Part shown: positions 1 to 10,023 of the stretch, one piece after another
Layout: each line of letters starts with the position of its first letter
Position numbering within the stretch: the stretch's first letter is position 1
Assembly (NCBI RefSeq): GCF_014899185.1
Contig: NZ_CP045201.1
Location: 3,325,501 to 3,389,500 of the forward strand
Length of the DNA: 64,000 bases
Source: Pseudooceanicola spongiae
GTDB taxonomy: Bacteria; Pseudomonadota; Alphaproteobacteria; Rhodobacterales; Rhodobacteraceae
Direction of reading: 5' to 3'
The notes under the pieces: generated by a model
Databases searched by the model: none
Told to the model about the DNA's origin: nothing
Seen by the model: the letters and a program-made list of their open reading frames with translations, nothing else
Program-made: the position numbers and the translations under genes

Positions 1-44
1 GAAGCTGAAATGCCGAAACGCCCTATGTCTGAATGCCACTTTGA

Positions 45-3000
45 ATGCCGCGCCCGCGCGGGCGAGCCGTTTGCGTCGCGCCGGTGGCTATCGTGAACGC
101 AGGATTGCATCGGTTTTTCACCGGCTCCGAGGGCACGACACCCTGGTCCGATATTGCCCCTGTCCGCGCCGAGCTGTTCGGCTTTGAGCGTCTTGAGCAG
201 CACGCCATCAGCCTGGCCGCAGCACAAAGCATCACGGCCCGGCCCCTGCGCGTCCCCTCGCTGCACCGCAGGCTGGATCACAACGCCGCCGCACTGCTGG
301 CGGCCTGGCGCGCCAGTGGCCGCGAGGTGGCCGAGGGCCGTCCCGTGGTGCCCGCCGCTGAGTGGTTGCTGGACAATTACCACCTTGTCGAGGCGCAGAT
401 CCGCGAGATCCGCACTGACCTGCCGCCGGGCTATTACCGGCTGCTGCCAAAGCTCGCCGCCGGGCCGTTTGCCGGGTATCCGCGTGTTTTCGGGCTGGTC
501 TGGGCCTTTGTCGCCCATACCGACAGCCACTTTACCGCCGTCGCGCTGCGCCGCTTTCTGCAGGCCTATCAGAGCGTGCAACCCCTGACGATTGGCGAGC
601 TTTGGGCCGTGGCGATCACCTTGCGGATTGTCATGGTGGAAAACCTCTGCCGGTTGTCGAACCAGATCATCGTCGGGCGCACCATGCGTCAGGAGGCCGA
701 CGCCTTGGCAGATCTGGTGTTGATGCCGGGGCGCAGCCACAATGGGTTGTCTGCGGCGCTGGCCTGCTATCCCGATGTGGCGCTGCCCGAGGGCTTTGCC
801 TCGCAGCTGGCGAAACGGTTGCGCGACAGTGATCCGGTGACAACGCCGACGCTCGGCTGGCTGGAGGAGCGGCTGGAGGGGCAGGGCAGTTCGATCGATC
901 TGGTGGTGCAGCACGCGCAGGAACGGCAGGGCGCGTCGAACGTCAGTGTGCGCAATGTCATCACCTCGATGCGCACGATCTCTGAGCTGGACTGGGCCGA
1001 TCTGTTTGAAAGCGTCAGCCCGGTGGATGCGGTGCTGCGTCTGCATCCGGGCTACGGCGCGATGGATTTCGCCAGCCGCAATCAGTACCGCACGGCCGTC
1101 GAGGGGTTTGCCCGTCGCGGCACCCTGTCGGAGACCGAAGTTGCCGCCGATGCGATTGAGGCGGCCCGCGCCGTGCAGGCGGGGATATCTGACGCGGAGC
1201 CGGACCGGCGTGCCTGCGATCCCGGCTGGCATCTGCTGGCCGAGGGACGCCCGGCGCTGGCCGCGCGCGTTGGTCTGCGCCCCGGGCGCTGGCGGCGGTT
1301 TGGCTATCGTCCGGGGCTGCGGCTTTATGCGGGCGCGATCTTTGCGCTGACGCTGGCGCTCGTGGCCGTTTCGGGGCTGGCGCTGTCGGCCAGTGGCGCG
1401 CCTGTTGGTCTGCTGGTGCTCTGGGCGCTGGCGGCGCTGATCCCGGCGAGCACGGTGGCGCAGGCCTTTGTCGACCGCGCTGTCGGCTGGATGGTGCATG
1501 CCGTGCCGCTGCCCGGTCTGGCGCTGGAGGGCGGCGTGCCGAGCGCGCTGCGCACCATGGTCGTCGTGCCGACTCTGCTGAGCGATGCGGCCGACCTCAC
1601 CGCCCAGATCGAGGCGCTGGAGGTGCATCACCTGTCCGGCGCGGGTGGCGACATGAGCTTTGCGCTGCTGACCGATGGCAAGGACGCGCCCGAGCAGGAG
1701 ATGCCGCAGGACGCGGCGCTGCTGGCGCTGGCGCGCGATGGCATTGCCGCGCTGAACCGGACCTATGCGCCGGGGCCGGGGGGCCCGCTGTTCCTGCATC
1801 TGCACCGCCGCCGTCTGTTCAACCCCGCCGAGGGCGTCTGGATGGGCTGGGAGCGCAAGCGCGGCAAGCTGCATGAGCTGAACCGCCTGCTGCGCGGTGC
1901 GGTGGATACCGGGTATATCGACGAAGATGGCCTCAGCCCCTCAGTGCCGGAGGATGTCCGCTATGTGATCACGCTGGATTCCGACACGCGGATGCCGCGC
2001 GACGCGGCGATCCGGCTGATCGGCAAGATCGCCCATCCGCTGAACCGGGCAGTGTTTGATCCCCTCTGCCAGCGCGTCATTGCCGGTCATGCGATCCTGC
2101 AACCGCGCGTCACACCCGAGATCGCGGTGGGGCGCAGGGCCTCGGCCTACCTCGCGGCGACCTCCGGCCCCGGCGGGATGGACCCTTACGCGGCGGCCTC
2201 CTCCGACATCTATCAGGATCTGTTCGGCGAGGGGTCTTTCACCGGCAAGGGCATCTACGAGATCGACACTTTCGAGGCGGCGATGGCGGGCCGTGTGCCC
2301 GAGAACGCCCTGCTGAGCCATGACCTGCTGGAGGGGATCTTTGCCCGCGCCGGTCTTGCCTCGGATATCGAGGTGGTCGAGGCGTTTCCCGATCGTTACG
2401 ACATCGCCGCGCGCCGCACCCATCGCTGGAGCCGGGGTGACTGGCAGTTGTTGCCGTGGCTTGGCGCGCTGCCCGCGCTTGGGCGGATCAAGGTGCTGGA
2501 CACGTTGCGACGCTCGGCTCTGGCGCCGATGGCGCTGGCGACGCTGGTGCTGGGGTGGATGCTGCCCTGGCCTGCAGCGGTGGTGGCGACGCTGATGGTG
2601 ATGGTGGCGCTGGCGCTGCCCGCGTCGGTTCAGGCGGTCATGGGCGTCATGCCGCGCCTGTCGGCGGGGCTGCATCTGCGCAATCACATGCGCCGCTCGG
2701 CCCGCGATATCGCGCTGGCGGCCTTGCAGGTCGCGCTGACCTTTGCCTTTCTTGCCGATACGGCGGACCGCATGGCGGATGCGATTGTGCGCACCCTCTG
2801 GCGGATGGGTGTGTCGCGGCGGCACCTGCTGGAGTGGACGACGGCGGCGCAGGCCTCGGCCTCGGCCCGGCTGGGCTTCGCGGGCTTTGTGCGCTGGATG
2901 ATGCCGGGGATGCTGCTGGGTCTGGTCGCGGCTGCGCTGGCCTTTGCGGTTTCACCGACCTCCTGGGCCTTGATCCTGCCGTTTGCAGTGCTCTGGCTGG

Positions 3001-6000
3001 CCGCGCCTGTGATTGCGCTCAGGGTCAGCCGGGCGCCGAAGCCTGCCGCTGACGCCGCGCTGAGGGGCGAGGACGCCGATGTCCTGCGCCTGATCGCGCG
3101 CCGCACATGGCGCTATTTCGAGACCTACGTGACCGCAGAACAACACCACCTGCCGCCCGACAACGTGCAGGAGGTGCCGCGTCAGGCCGTGGCGCACCGG
3201 ACCTCGCCCACCAATATCGGGCTGTATCTGTTGTCGGCCATTGTTGCGCGGGATTTCGGCTGGGCCGGGACGCGCCAGACCGCCGAGAGGCTGCAGGCGA
3301 CGCTGGACACAATGCGCACCTTGCCGCGCTTCCGGGGGCATTTCTACAACTGGTACGACACCGATGATCTGCGCGTACTGGACCCGCCCTATGTCTCTTC
3401 TGTCGACAGTGGCAACCTCGCCGGGCACCTGATCGCCTTGGCCAATGCGGTGGAGGAGTGGGCCGAGGATACCACGCCGGGGCCGATGGTTGCGGGGCTC
3501 ACCGATGCCATCACTCTGGCGCGCGGCGATCTGACGGCGGCCTCTGATCCGGCGATTGCCGAGCTGCTGGATTCGCTGGCGGCGGGCCTTGCCACGCCGG
3601 TGCTGTCCTGGGCGCAGATGCAGCGACTGGCCGCCAAGGCCGAGGCGCTGGACACAGCGTCGCCATCCTGGCTGACGGCCCTGCGGCAGGGGATCGAGGC
3701 GCATGCCGCCGATGACGCGATGGACAGCGGTGTGCGCGCAGGGCAGAGCGATCAGCTGCGTGCGATAGGCCATACCGCGCGCGCGATGGCGATGGAGATG
3801 GACTTTGCCTTCCTGCTGGATCCTGAGCGCAAGCTGCTGTCGATCGGCTATTCCGGCCATGAAAACGCGCTTGATCCGGGGTGTTTCGATTTGCTGGCGT
3901 CCGAGGCGCGGCTGGCCAGCCTGTTTGCCGTCGCCAAGGGCGATGCGCCGCTGCGCCACTGGTTCCGGCTGGGACGGGCGGCGACGCCATTGCCGGGGGG
4001 CGCGGGGCTGATGTCGTGGTCCGGCTCGATGTTCGAATATCTGATGCCGGCGCTGGTGATGCACGAGGCCGAGGGCAGCCTGCTGGGGCGCACCAACCGC
4101 CTTGTCGTGGCGCGCCAGCAGGCCTACGGAGCGGCGCATAACGTGCCTTGGGGGATTTCGGAATCCGGCTTCAATGCCCGCGATATCGAGCTGACGTATC
4201 AGTATTCCAACTTCGGCGTGCCGGGGCTGGGGCTGAAGCGGGGGCTGGCCAGCAATCTGGTGATCGCGCCCTATGCGACCGGCCTTGCCGCGATGATCGA
4301 CCCCGGCGCGGCGCGGCGCAATTACGATCTGCTGGAGAGTTTCGGCGCTCTGGGGCGTTACGGCTTTCACGAGGCGCTGGATTTCACACCCTCGCGCGTG
4401 TTGCCGGGCGATAACGTCGCCGTGGTGAAAAGCTATATGGCGCACCATCAGGGCATGACCATCGTCGCCATCGCCAATGCGCTGCAGGACGGGCGGATGC
4501 GTGACCGCTTCCACGCCGAGCCGATCATCGCCGCCAGCGAGTTGCTGCTGCAGGAGCGGATCCCGCGCGATGTCACCCGCCTCGTGCCACGCGCTGATGA
4601 GGCCGTGACGCGCGCAGCGCCGATGGCCGATGACGTGCCGAGGGTGCGCCGGATCGAGGGGATGCCGGAAGGCCCGCCGGTCACGCATCTGATGTCGAAC
4701 GGGCGCTATGCGGTGATGCTGACGGCCTCCGGGGCCGGGTACAGCCGTTGGGGCGAGATTGCGGTGACCCGCTGGCAATCCGATGCGACGCGCGACGACC
4801 AGGGCGCGATCCTGCAGATGCGCGACCTTGGCGACGACCGGCACTGGGCCTTTGGCGCTGTGGCCGCCGATCACGCGCCCGACGCCTGCGACGTGCAGTT
4901 TCACGAGGATCATACGACTTTTGCGCGCCGTGACGGTGGCATCGCCTCGATGCTCGACGTCGTTGTCTCGGGCGAGGATGACGCCGAGGTGCGCCGCCTG
5001 TCGCTGACCAACATGACCCGCCGGGATCGCGAGATCGAGGTGACCTCCTATTGCGAGCTGGCGTTGACCACCCCAGCCAGCGACGCCGCGCACCCGGCCT
5101 TCGCGCGTATGTTCGTGCAGACGGATTACCTGCCCGAGTTCGGTGCGCTGATCGCCTGGCGCAGACCCCGCACACCGGACGAGCCCACTGTCTGGGCCGC
5201 GCATTTCGTCGTCGTCGATGGCGAGGCGACCGAGCTGCTGCAATACGACACGGACCGCGCCGCCTGCCTTGGGCGCGATCAGCGGGCCAGTCACGCGTGC
5301 CCGTGTAGCAGTGCGCCGCTGAGCGGTCGCCTCGGCACCGTGCTGGACCCGGTGTTTGCGCTGCGCCAGAGGGTGCGGATCGCGCCGGGCAAGACCGCGC
5401 AGCTGATGTTCTGGACGCTGGTTGCGGCGACCCGGGACGAGCTGATCGACCTGATCGACCGCCACCACGATCGCAACAGCCATGACCGTGCCCGCACCCT
5501 GGCCTGGACACAGGCGCAGGTGCAGCAGCGCCACCTTGGCATCACCTCGGGCGAGGCCGCGGATTTTCAGCGCCTTGCCGCGCCGCTGCTCTACCCCGAT
5601 GCTCGGTTCCGCGCGCCTGCCAACGTGCTGGTGCAGGGGGCGGGGCCGCAGTCCGGCCTCTGGCCGATGGCGATTTCGGGCGACCTGCCGATCGTGCTGC
5701 TAAGGATCGACGATATTGCGGATGTCGCGCAGGTGCGCGCCCTGCTGCAGGCCCATGAATACTGGCGGATGAAGCAGCTGGCTGTCGATCTGGTGATCCT
5801 CAACGAACACCCGGCCTCTTATGCGCAGGAGCTGCAGTCGGCCATCGAGACGCAGTTGCGCAGCAGCCATTCCCGCCCGCGCCCCGATCAGGAGCTGGCG
5901 AAGGGCACCGTCACCATGCTGCGCGCCGATCTGATCCCGTCGGAGGCTCGGGCCCTGTTGCTCTCGGTTGCGCGTGTCGTGCTGATGGCGCGGCGTGGCG

Positions 6001-8513
6001 CGATTGGCGATCAGCTGGCGGTGCTGCTGGCCGCGCCTCAGGCTTTGGCCCCGCGTCTCAACCCTCCGAGCCATCCCAAGCGGCCCGCAGTCGCCCTCGC
6101 CGATCCTGGCGAGGGGCTGGAGTTCTTCAACGGACTGGGCGGCTTTGCCCGCGACGGGCGCGAATATGTCGTGACGCTGGACGAGGGCGACAGCACACCT
6201 GCGCCCTGGATCAATGTCATTGCCAATGCGGGCTTCGGCTTTCAGGTCTCGGCCACGGGCAGCGGATTTGTCTGGGCCGAAAACAGCCGCGACAACCAGC
6301 TGACACCCTGGTCCAACGATGCCGTCGCCGATCCGGCGGGCGAGGCTTTCTACATCCGCGACGAGGACACGGGCGAGGTTTTCTCGCCCACTGCCAGTCC
6401 GTTGCGCGATGCCGGGCGCTATACGGCGCGGCACGGGTTCGGCTACAGCCGGTTTCAGCACACGGTCGCAGGACTCGCCTGTGATCTGGTGCAGTTCGTA
6501 CCGCTGGAAGATCCGGTAAAGATCTCTCGTCTGCGCCTGACCAACCTTGGCGGGCGGGCGCGCACGCTGAGCGTTGCGACCTATGCTGAGCCCGTGATGG
6601 GCACGTCGCGCGCAGCATCTGCGCCGTTCATCGTCACGGCGCGGCTGGGTGCGGCGCTGCTGGCGCGCAATCCGTGGAACACGTCGTTTCCGGGGCGGGT
6701 GCTGTTTTCCGATCTGAACGGCGCGGCCACCGGCTGGACCGGCGACCGGACCGAGTTTCTGGGGCAGGGCTGTTGCCGGGGTGCGCCGCTTGCCATGACC
6801 TCTGGCGCGACCCTGTCGGGGCGCACGGGGGCTGGCCTCGATCCCTGTCTCGCGCTGACGCGACTCGTGACGCTGGCACCGGGCGAAAGCGTCGAAGTCA
6901 CGCATTTCCTTGGCCAATCCGCGACGGAAGAGGCGGCAGCGGCGCTGCTGTTGCGATTGCATGCCGCCGACCTCGATCAGCTTTTTGCTGAAGTCGAGAC
7001 GCATTGGGCAGAGGCGCTCGGCGCGGTGCAAGTGCAGACACCGGACCGGGCCATGGATATCATGGTGAACGGCTGGCTGCTCTATCAGACCATCGCCTGC
7101 CGCATTCTGGCCCGCAGCGCGTTTTATCAGGCCAGCGGGGCCTATGGCTTTCGTGATCAGCTGCAGGACGGCATGGCGCTGACCTTCAGCCAGCCCGAGC
7201 GGACCCGCGCCCACCTGCTGCGCGCCGCTGGACGACAGTTCCGTGAAGGCGATGTGCAGCACTGGTGGTTGCCGCATTCAGGGCAGGGCGTGCGCACCCG
7301 GATTTCGGATGACGTGGTCTGGCTGGGCCATGCCGTTGCGGCCTATGTCGCCACGACCGGCGACGCGGCTGTACTGGACGAACCGGTCGCCTTCCTCGAC
7401 GGTCCGGCGCTGGCTGCGGGAGAGCACGACGCCTTCTTCCTGCCCGATCGCAGTGCCGAAGAGGCGACGCTGTTTGACCACTGCGTTCTGGCCCTCGACC
7501 GCTGTCTGGATATGGCGGGCCCGCTGGGGCTGCCGCTGATCGGCGCCGGCGACTGGAACGACGGGATGAACCGCGTCGGTGCCGAAGGGCGCGGCGAAAG
7601 CGTCTGGCTCGGCTGGTTCCTGCTGCGCACGCTGGCGGATTTCGCGCCTCTGGTCGAAGCGCGTGCGCCCGAGGTGGCCGCGCGCTGGAAGATCGACGCC
7701 GAAGCCCTGCGCATGGCAATCGAGACCGAGGCCTGGGACGGCGCGTGGTATCGCCGCGCCACTTTCGACGATGGCACATGGCTGGGCACGGCAACCGGCA
7801 CGGCCTGCCATATCGATTCGATTGCGCAAAGCTGGGCGGTTCTGTCAGGGGCGGCGGACCCTGAGCGTGCGGCCCGCGCGATGGAGTCCTTTGACAGCTA
7901 TCTGATGCGGCGCGACGAGGGCCTCGCCCTGCTGTTCACGCCGCCCTTTGATGGCGGCACGCCCGACCCCGGTTATATCGCGGCCTATCCACCGGGCCTG
8001 CGCGAGAACGGCGGGCAATACACCCACGCCGCCCTCTGGGCGATTCTGGCCTGGACGGAGCTGGGGCAGGGCGACAAGGCGGCTGAGCTGTTTGCCACGC
8101 TCAACCCGATCAACCACGCGCTGACCCCGGCGCAGACCGGGCGCTATAAGGTCGAACCCTATGTGATCGCGGCGGACGTCTATTCTGTCGCGCCGAACGT
8201 CGGGCGCGGTGGCTGGACCTGGTACACCGGCTCGGGCGCCTGGATGCAGCGCGCGGGTGTGGAGGGGATTCTCGGGCTCAACCGGCGCGGCGATCATCTG
8301 AGCGTGCGTCCCTGCCTGCCAACAGATTGGCCGGGGTACAGCGCGCGGATCACCGTCGCGGGCACGCAGATAGAGATTCGCGTGACCCAGGGCGACTCGG
8401 CGCCCCATACGGTGCTGGATGGCAAGGATCTGCCCTTTGGAGCCGCAGCGCAGGTCCCGCTTGATGGGCAGCCGCACAGCCTGGTGCTGCATTTGCAGCT
8501 GGCCAGCCGGTAG
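45..8513 (+). CDS. ndvB: Cyclic beta-1,2-glucan synthase (NdvB/ChvB type)
   Basis: Giant inner-membrane enzyme, about 2,820 residues, the usual size of NdvB/ChvB, which builds and cyclises periplasmic beta-1,2-glucan from UDP-glucose. Domains in order: a long N-terminal region; membrane segments near residues 425-475; a family-84-like glycosyltransferase core with DSDTRMP at 645-651 and HRWSRGDW at 793-800; further membrane segments near 823-870, 889-910 and 947-995; a glycoamylase-like domain around 1310-1475; and two carbohydrate-binding plus GH94 phosphorylase-like parts, with the acidic motif GAGDWNDG around Asp2503. An in-frame TGA (42-44) directly precedes this ATG, so the gene cannot start earlier. 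The first residues look non-native and a later GTG, for example near 80, is possible. It stands alone, with a tRNA gene on the other strand downstream. Function is firm; the exact start is not. Confidence 0.88.
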   Translation: MPRPRGRAVCVAPVAIVNAGLHRFFTGSEGTTPWSDIAPVRAELFGFERLEQHAISLAAAQSITARPLRVPSLHRRLDHNAAALLAAWRASGREVAEGRPVVPAAEWLLDNYHLVEAQIREIRTDLPPGYYRLLPKLAAGPFAGYPRVFGLVWAFVAHTDSHFTAVALRRFLQAYQSVQPLTIGELWAVAITLRIVMVENLCRLSNQIIVGRTMRQEADALADLVLMPGRSHNGLSAALACYPDVALPEGFASQLAKRLRDSDPVTTPTLGWLEERLEGQGSSIDLVVQHAQERQGASNVSVRNVITSMRTISELDWADLFESVSPVDAVLRLHPGYGAMDFASRNQYRTAVEGFARRGTLSETEVAADAIEAARAVQAGISDAEPDRRACDPGWHLLAEGRPALAARVGLRPGRWRRFGYRPGLRLYAGAIFALTLALVAVSGLALSASGAPVGLLVLWALAALIPASTVAQAFVDRAVGWMVHAVPLPGLALEGGVPSALRTMVVVPTLLSDAADLTAQIEALEVHHLSGAGGDMSFALLTDGKDAPEQEMPQDAALLALARDGIAALNRTYAPGPGGPLFLHLHRRRLFNPAEGVWMGWERKRGKLHELNRLLRGAVDTGYIDEDGLSPSVPEDVRYVITLDSDTRMPRDAAIRLIGKIAHPLNRAVFDPLCQRVIAGHAILQPRVTPEIAVGRRASAYLAATSGPGGMDPYAAASSDIYQDLFGEGSFTGKGIYEIDTFEAAMAGRVPENALLSHDLLEGIFARAGLASDIEVVEAFPDRYDIAARRTHRWSRGDWQLLPWLGALPALGRIKVLDTLRRSALAPMALATLVLGWMLPWPAAVVATLMVMVALALPASVQAVMGVMPRLSAGLHLRNHMRRSARDIALAALQVALTFAFLADTADRMADAIVRTLWRMGVSRRHLLEWTTAAQASASARLGFAGFVRWMMPGMLLGLVAAALAFAVSPTSWALILPFAVLWLAAPVIALRVSRAPKPAADAALRGEDADVLRLIARRTWRYFETYVTAEQHHLPPDNVQEVPRQAVAHRTSPTNIGLYLLSAIVARDFGWAGTRQTAERLQATLDTMRTLPRFRGHFYNWYDTDDLRVLDPPYVSSVDSGNLAGHLIALANAVEEWAEDTTPGPMVAGLTDAITLARGDLTAASDPAIAELLDSLAAGLATPVLSWAQMQRLAAKAEALDTASPSWLTALRQGIEAHAADDAMDSGVRAGQSDQLRAIGHTARAMAMEMDFAFLLDPERKLLSIGYSGHENALDPGCFDLLASEARLASLFAVAKGDAPLRHWFRLGRAATPLPGGAGLMSWSGSMFEYLMPALVMHEAEGSLLGRTNRLVVARQQAYGAAHNVPWGISESGFNARDIELTYQYSNFGVPGLGLKRGLASNLVIAPYATGLAAMIDPGAARRNYDLLESFGALGRYGFHEALDFTPSRVLPGDNVAVVKSYMAHHQGMTIVAIANALQDGRMRDRFHAEPIIAASELLLQERIPRDVTRLVPRADEAVTRAAPMADDVPRVRRIEGMPEGPPVTHLMSNGRYAVMLTASGAGYSRWGEIAVTRWQSDATRDDQGAILQMRDLGDDRHWAFGAVAADHAPDACDVQFHEDHTTFARRDGGIASMLDVVVSGEDDAEVRRLSLTNMTRRDREIEVTSYCELALTTPASDAAHPAFARMFVQTDYLPEFGALIAWRRPRTPDEPTVWAAHFVVVDGEATELLQYDTDRAACLGRDQRASHACPCSSAPLSGRLGTVLDPVFALRQRVRIAPGKTAQLMFWTLVAATRDELIDLIDRHHDRNSHDRARTLAWTQAQVQQRHLGITSGEAADFQRLAAPLLYPDARFRAPANVLVQGAGPQSGLWPMAISGDLPIVLLRIDDIADVAQVRALLQAHEYWRMKQLAVDLVILNEHPASYAQELQSAIETQLRSSHSRPRPDQELAKGTVTMLRADLIPSEARALLLSVARVVLMARRGAIGDQLAVLLAAPQALAPRLNPPSHPKRPAVALADPGEGLEFFNGLGGFARDGREYVVTLDEGDSTPAPWINVIANAGFGFQVSATGSGFVWAENSRDNQLTPWSNDAVADPAGEAFYIRDEDTGEVFSPTASPLRDAGRYTARHGFGYSRFQHTVAGLACDLVQFVPLEDPVKISRLRLTNLGGRARTLSVATYAEPVMGTSRAASAPFIVTARLGAALLARNPWNTSFPGRVLFSDLNGAATGWTGDRTEFLGQGCCRGAPLAMTSGATLSGRTGAGLDPCLALTRLVTLAPGESVEVTHFLGQSATEEAAAALLLRLHAADLDQLFAEVETHWAEALGAVQVQTPDRAMDIMVNGWLLYQTIACRILARSAFYQASGAYGFRDQLQDGMALTFSQPERTRAHLLRAAGRQFREGDVQHWWLPHSGQGVRTRISDDVVWLGHAVAAYVATTGDAAVLDEPVAFLDGPALAAGEHDAFFLPDRSAEEATLFDHCVLALDRCLDMAGPLGLPLIGAGDWNDGMNRVGAEGRGESVWLGWFLLRTLADFAPLVEARAPEVAARWKIDAEALRMAIETEAWDGAWYRRATFDDGTWLGTATGTACHIDSIAQSWAVLSGAADPERAARAMESFDSYLMRRDEGLALLFTPPFDGGTPDPGYIAAYPPGLRENGGQYTHAALWAILAWTELGQGDKAAELFATLNPINHALTPAQTGRYKVEPYVIAADVYSVAPNVGRGGWTWYTGSGAWMQRAGVEGILGLNRRGDHLSVRPCLPTDWPGYSARITVAGTQIEIRVTQGDSAPHTVLDGKDLPFGAAAQVPLDGQPHSLVLHLQLASR

Positions 8514-8654
8514 CGCCACGTCGGGATTGGGAAACGGGGTAGCGCGCTCAGACAAAGGGCGCGCGATCGCAAAGGCGAAAGCTTGCAAACAAGGCCTTCG
8601 GCCGTTGCAAAGCTTCGATTACATTTCAAATTTATAAGTGTTTTCGGTACTTTG

Positions 8655-8678
8655 AGTGTGACGTGGTATCGTCACACT
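8655..8678. other. 9-bp inverted repeat downstream of tRNA-Leu
   Basis: AGTGTGACG (8655-8663) and CGTCACACT (8670-8678) pair perfectly around a 6-nt loop. The structure lies about 26 nt past the tRNA-Leu 3' end on the minus strand. No U-run follows it, but a short ACCCT/AGGGT stem with four T lies between it and the tRNA. It may help end or process the tRNA transcript. The rest of 8514-8703 shows nothing I can name. Confidence 0.4.
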
Positions 8679-8703
8679 TTGGCCAAAACCCTTGAGAGGG
8701 TAG

Positions 8704-8789
8704 TGGTGCCCAGGAGAGGACTCGAACCTCCACGTCCTTGCGAACACTAGCACCTGAAGCTAGCGCGTCTACCATTCCGCCACCTGGGC
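8704..8789 (-). tRNA. tRNA-Leu (anticodon CAG)
   Basis: The minus strand folds as a class II tRNA. The acceptor strand GCCCAGG pairs with CCTGGGC, the T-loop is GGTTCGAGTCC, there is a long variable arm typical of leucine tRNA, and CCA is encoded at the 3' end. The anticodon stem GCTAG/CTAGC encloses the loop TTCAGGT, which gives anticodon CAG at 8754-8756. The length with CCA is 86 nt. Confidence 0.97.
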
Positions 8790-8805
8790 AGGTGTCGTGA
8801 GGGGC

Positions 8806-8834
8806 CGTATAGGGGTCACGCAAAACACTGTCAA
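8806..8834 (-). promoter_or_regulatory. Sigma-70-type promoter of tRNA-Leu
   Basis: Read on the minus strand, a perfect TTGACA (8834-8829) is followed by a 17-nt spacer and TATACG (8811-8806). The predicted start near 8799 is about 10 nt before the mature tRNA. Strength and position fit a housekeeping tRNA promoter. Confidence 0.75.
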
Positions 8835-8949
8835 CGACGTTTTTTAGCATTTTCGTAAACAGCTTCACACAATGCGCCATATCACCTTGCCCGGAGGGGT
8901 TCAGAGGTCTAGGAAAAGGAAAACCATGGCTAGCCGGAGGTTCTTCCCT

Positions 8950-9933
8950 ATGTCCAAGCTCGTCACAATTTTCGGCGGTTCGGGATTTGTTGGTCGTTAT
9001 GTTGCCCTGCGCATGGCGCAGCAGGGCTGGCGTGTGCGTGTCGTCGGGCGCAGGCCGGATGAGGCCGGATTCGTCAGGACATACGGTGTTGTCGGTCAGG
9101 TCGAGCCGGTCTTCGGCAATATCCGCAATGATGACTCTGTGCGCGCCGTGACGCGCGGTGCCGATGTCGTGGTGAATTGCGTCGGCACGTTCGACGCCAA
9201 GGGCCGCAACAACTTCGATGCCGTTCAGGTCGAAGGCGCGGGCCGAATCGCCCGTATCGCCGCCGAAGAAGGTGTGGCGCGCATGGTCCATATCTCGGCC
9301 ATCGGCGCAGATACCGAATCTGAGAGCGCCTATTCCCGCTCCAAGGCCGAAGGCGAAGCGGCTGTGCTGGCGCATATGCCCGGCGCGATGATCCTGCGGC
9401 CTTCGGTGATCTTCGGGTCCGAGGACAAGTTCTACAATCGCTTTGCCGACATGACAAAGTTCACGCCGATCCTCGGGATCTTCGGCGGGGCGACGCAGTT
9501 CCAGCCGGTCTGGGTCGATGACGTTGCCGCCGCCGCTGAAAAAGGCGTGCTCGGCACCGTTCCCGGCGGGATCTATGAGCTTGGCGGGCCGGACAAAGGC
9601 AGCTTTGCAGAGCTGCTGCGCGAAATGCTGGTGGTTATCCAGCGTCGCCGCGCGGTTGTGAACATGCCCTTCTTTGTCGGGCAGCTGATGGCCTTTGTGC
9701 TTGACGGTGTGCAGGCGGTCTCGCTCGGTCTGCTGCACAACAGCATGCTGACGCGTGATCAGGTGCGTTCGCTGCGCGTCGACAATGTTGTCAGCGGCAC
9801 TGAAAAGACCTTTGCCGATCTGGGGATCGAGCCTGTCGCGGTGGAAGCCGTGCTGCCCGACTACCTCTGGCCGTTCCGCCCTTCCGGGCAGTACGCGGCG
9901 ATCAAGGCTTCGGCCAAGAACCTCAAGGCCTGA
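8950..9933 (+). CDS. NDUFA9-like NAD(P)-binding protein (atypical SDR)
   Basis: Rossmann-fold protein of 327 residues in the atypical short-chain dehydrogenase family that includes the NDUFA9 subunit of complex I. The N-terminus carries the nucleotide-binding motif [10 protein letters not shown]. The middle has the conserved stretch HISAIGAD, followed by YSRSKAEGE, which resembles the YxxxK site. The start at 8950 is chosen because GGAGG (8936-8940) lies 9 nt upstream; in-frame ATGs further up lack such a site. In alphaproteobacteria related proteins are linked to complex I assembly or lipid metabolism, but no nuo genes lie nearby here. The role is inferred from family only. It converges on uppP across a strong terminator. 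Confidence 0.85.
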   Translation: MSKLVTIFGGSGFVGRYVALRMAQQGWRVRVVGRRPDEAGFVRTYGVVGQVEPVFGNIRNDDSVRAVTRGADVVVNCVGTFDAKGRNNFDAVQVEGAGRIARIAAEEGVARMVHISAIGADTESESAYSRSKAEGEAAVLAHMPGAMILRPSVIFGSEDKFYNRFADMTKFTPILGIFGGATQFQPVWVDDVAAAAEKGVLGTVPGGIYELGGPDKGSFAELLREMLVVIQRRRAVVNMPFFVGQLMAFVLDGVQAVSLGLLHNSMLTRDQVRSLRVDNVVSGTEKTFADLGIEPVAVEAVLPDYLWPFRPSGQYAAIKASAKNLKA

Positions 9934-9968
9934 GGGCCGGCGGGCCACAGGCTCCGCTGACGGATACA

Positions 9969-10000
9969 GAAAACCCGGCGCTGTGAGGCGCCGGGTTTTC
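9969..10000. terminator. Rho-independent terminator between convergent genes
   Basis: GAAAACCCGGCGC (9969-9981) pairs perfectly with GCGCCGGGTTTTC (9988-10000) around a 6-nt loop. The A-rich and T-rich arms let it serve both the NDUFA9-like gene (+) and uppP (-). Confidence 0.9.
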
Positions 10001-10023
10001 TCGTTTCAGATCATGTGCTTGTG

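Noticed and set aside
2952-5534. An 860-codon minus-strand frame inside the glucan synthase gene
   Set aside because: Same pattern: an Arg/His/Gln-rich shadow of a real gene in GC-rich DNA, without ribosome site or motifs.
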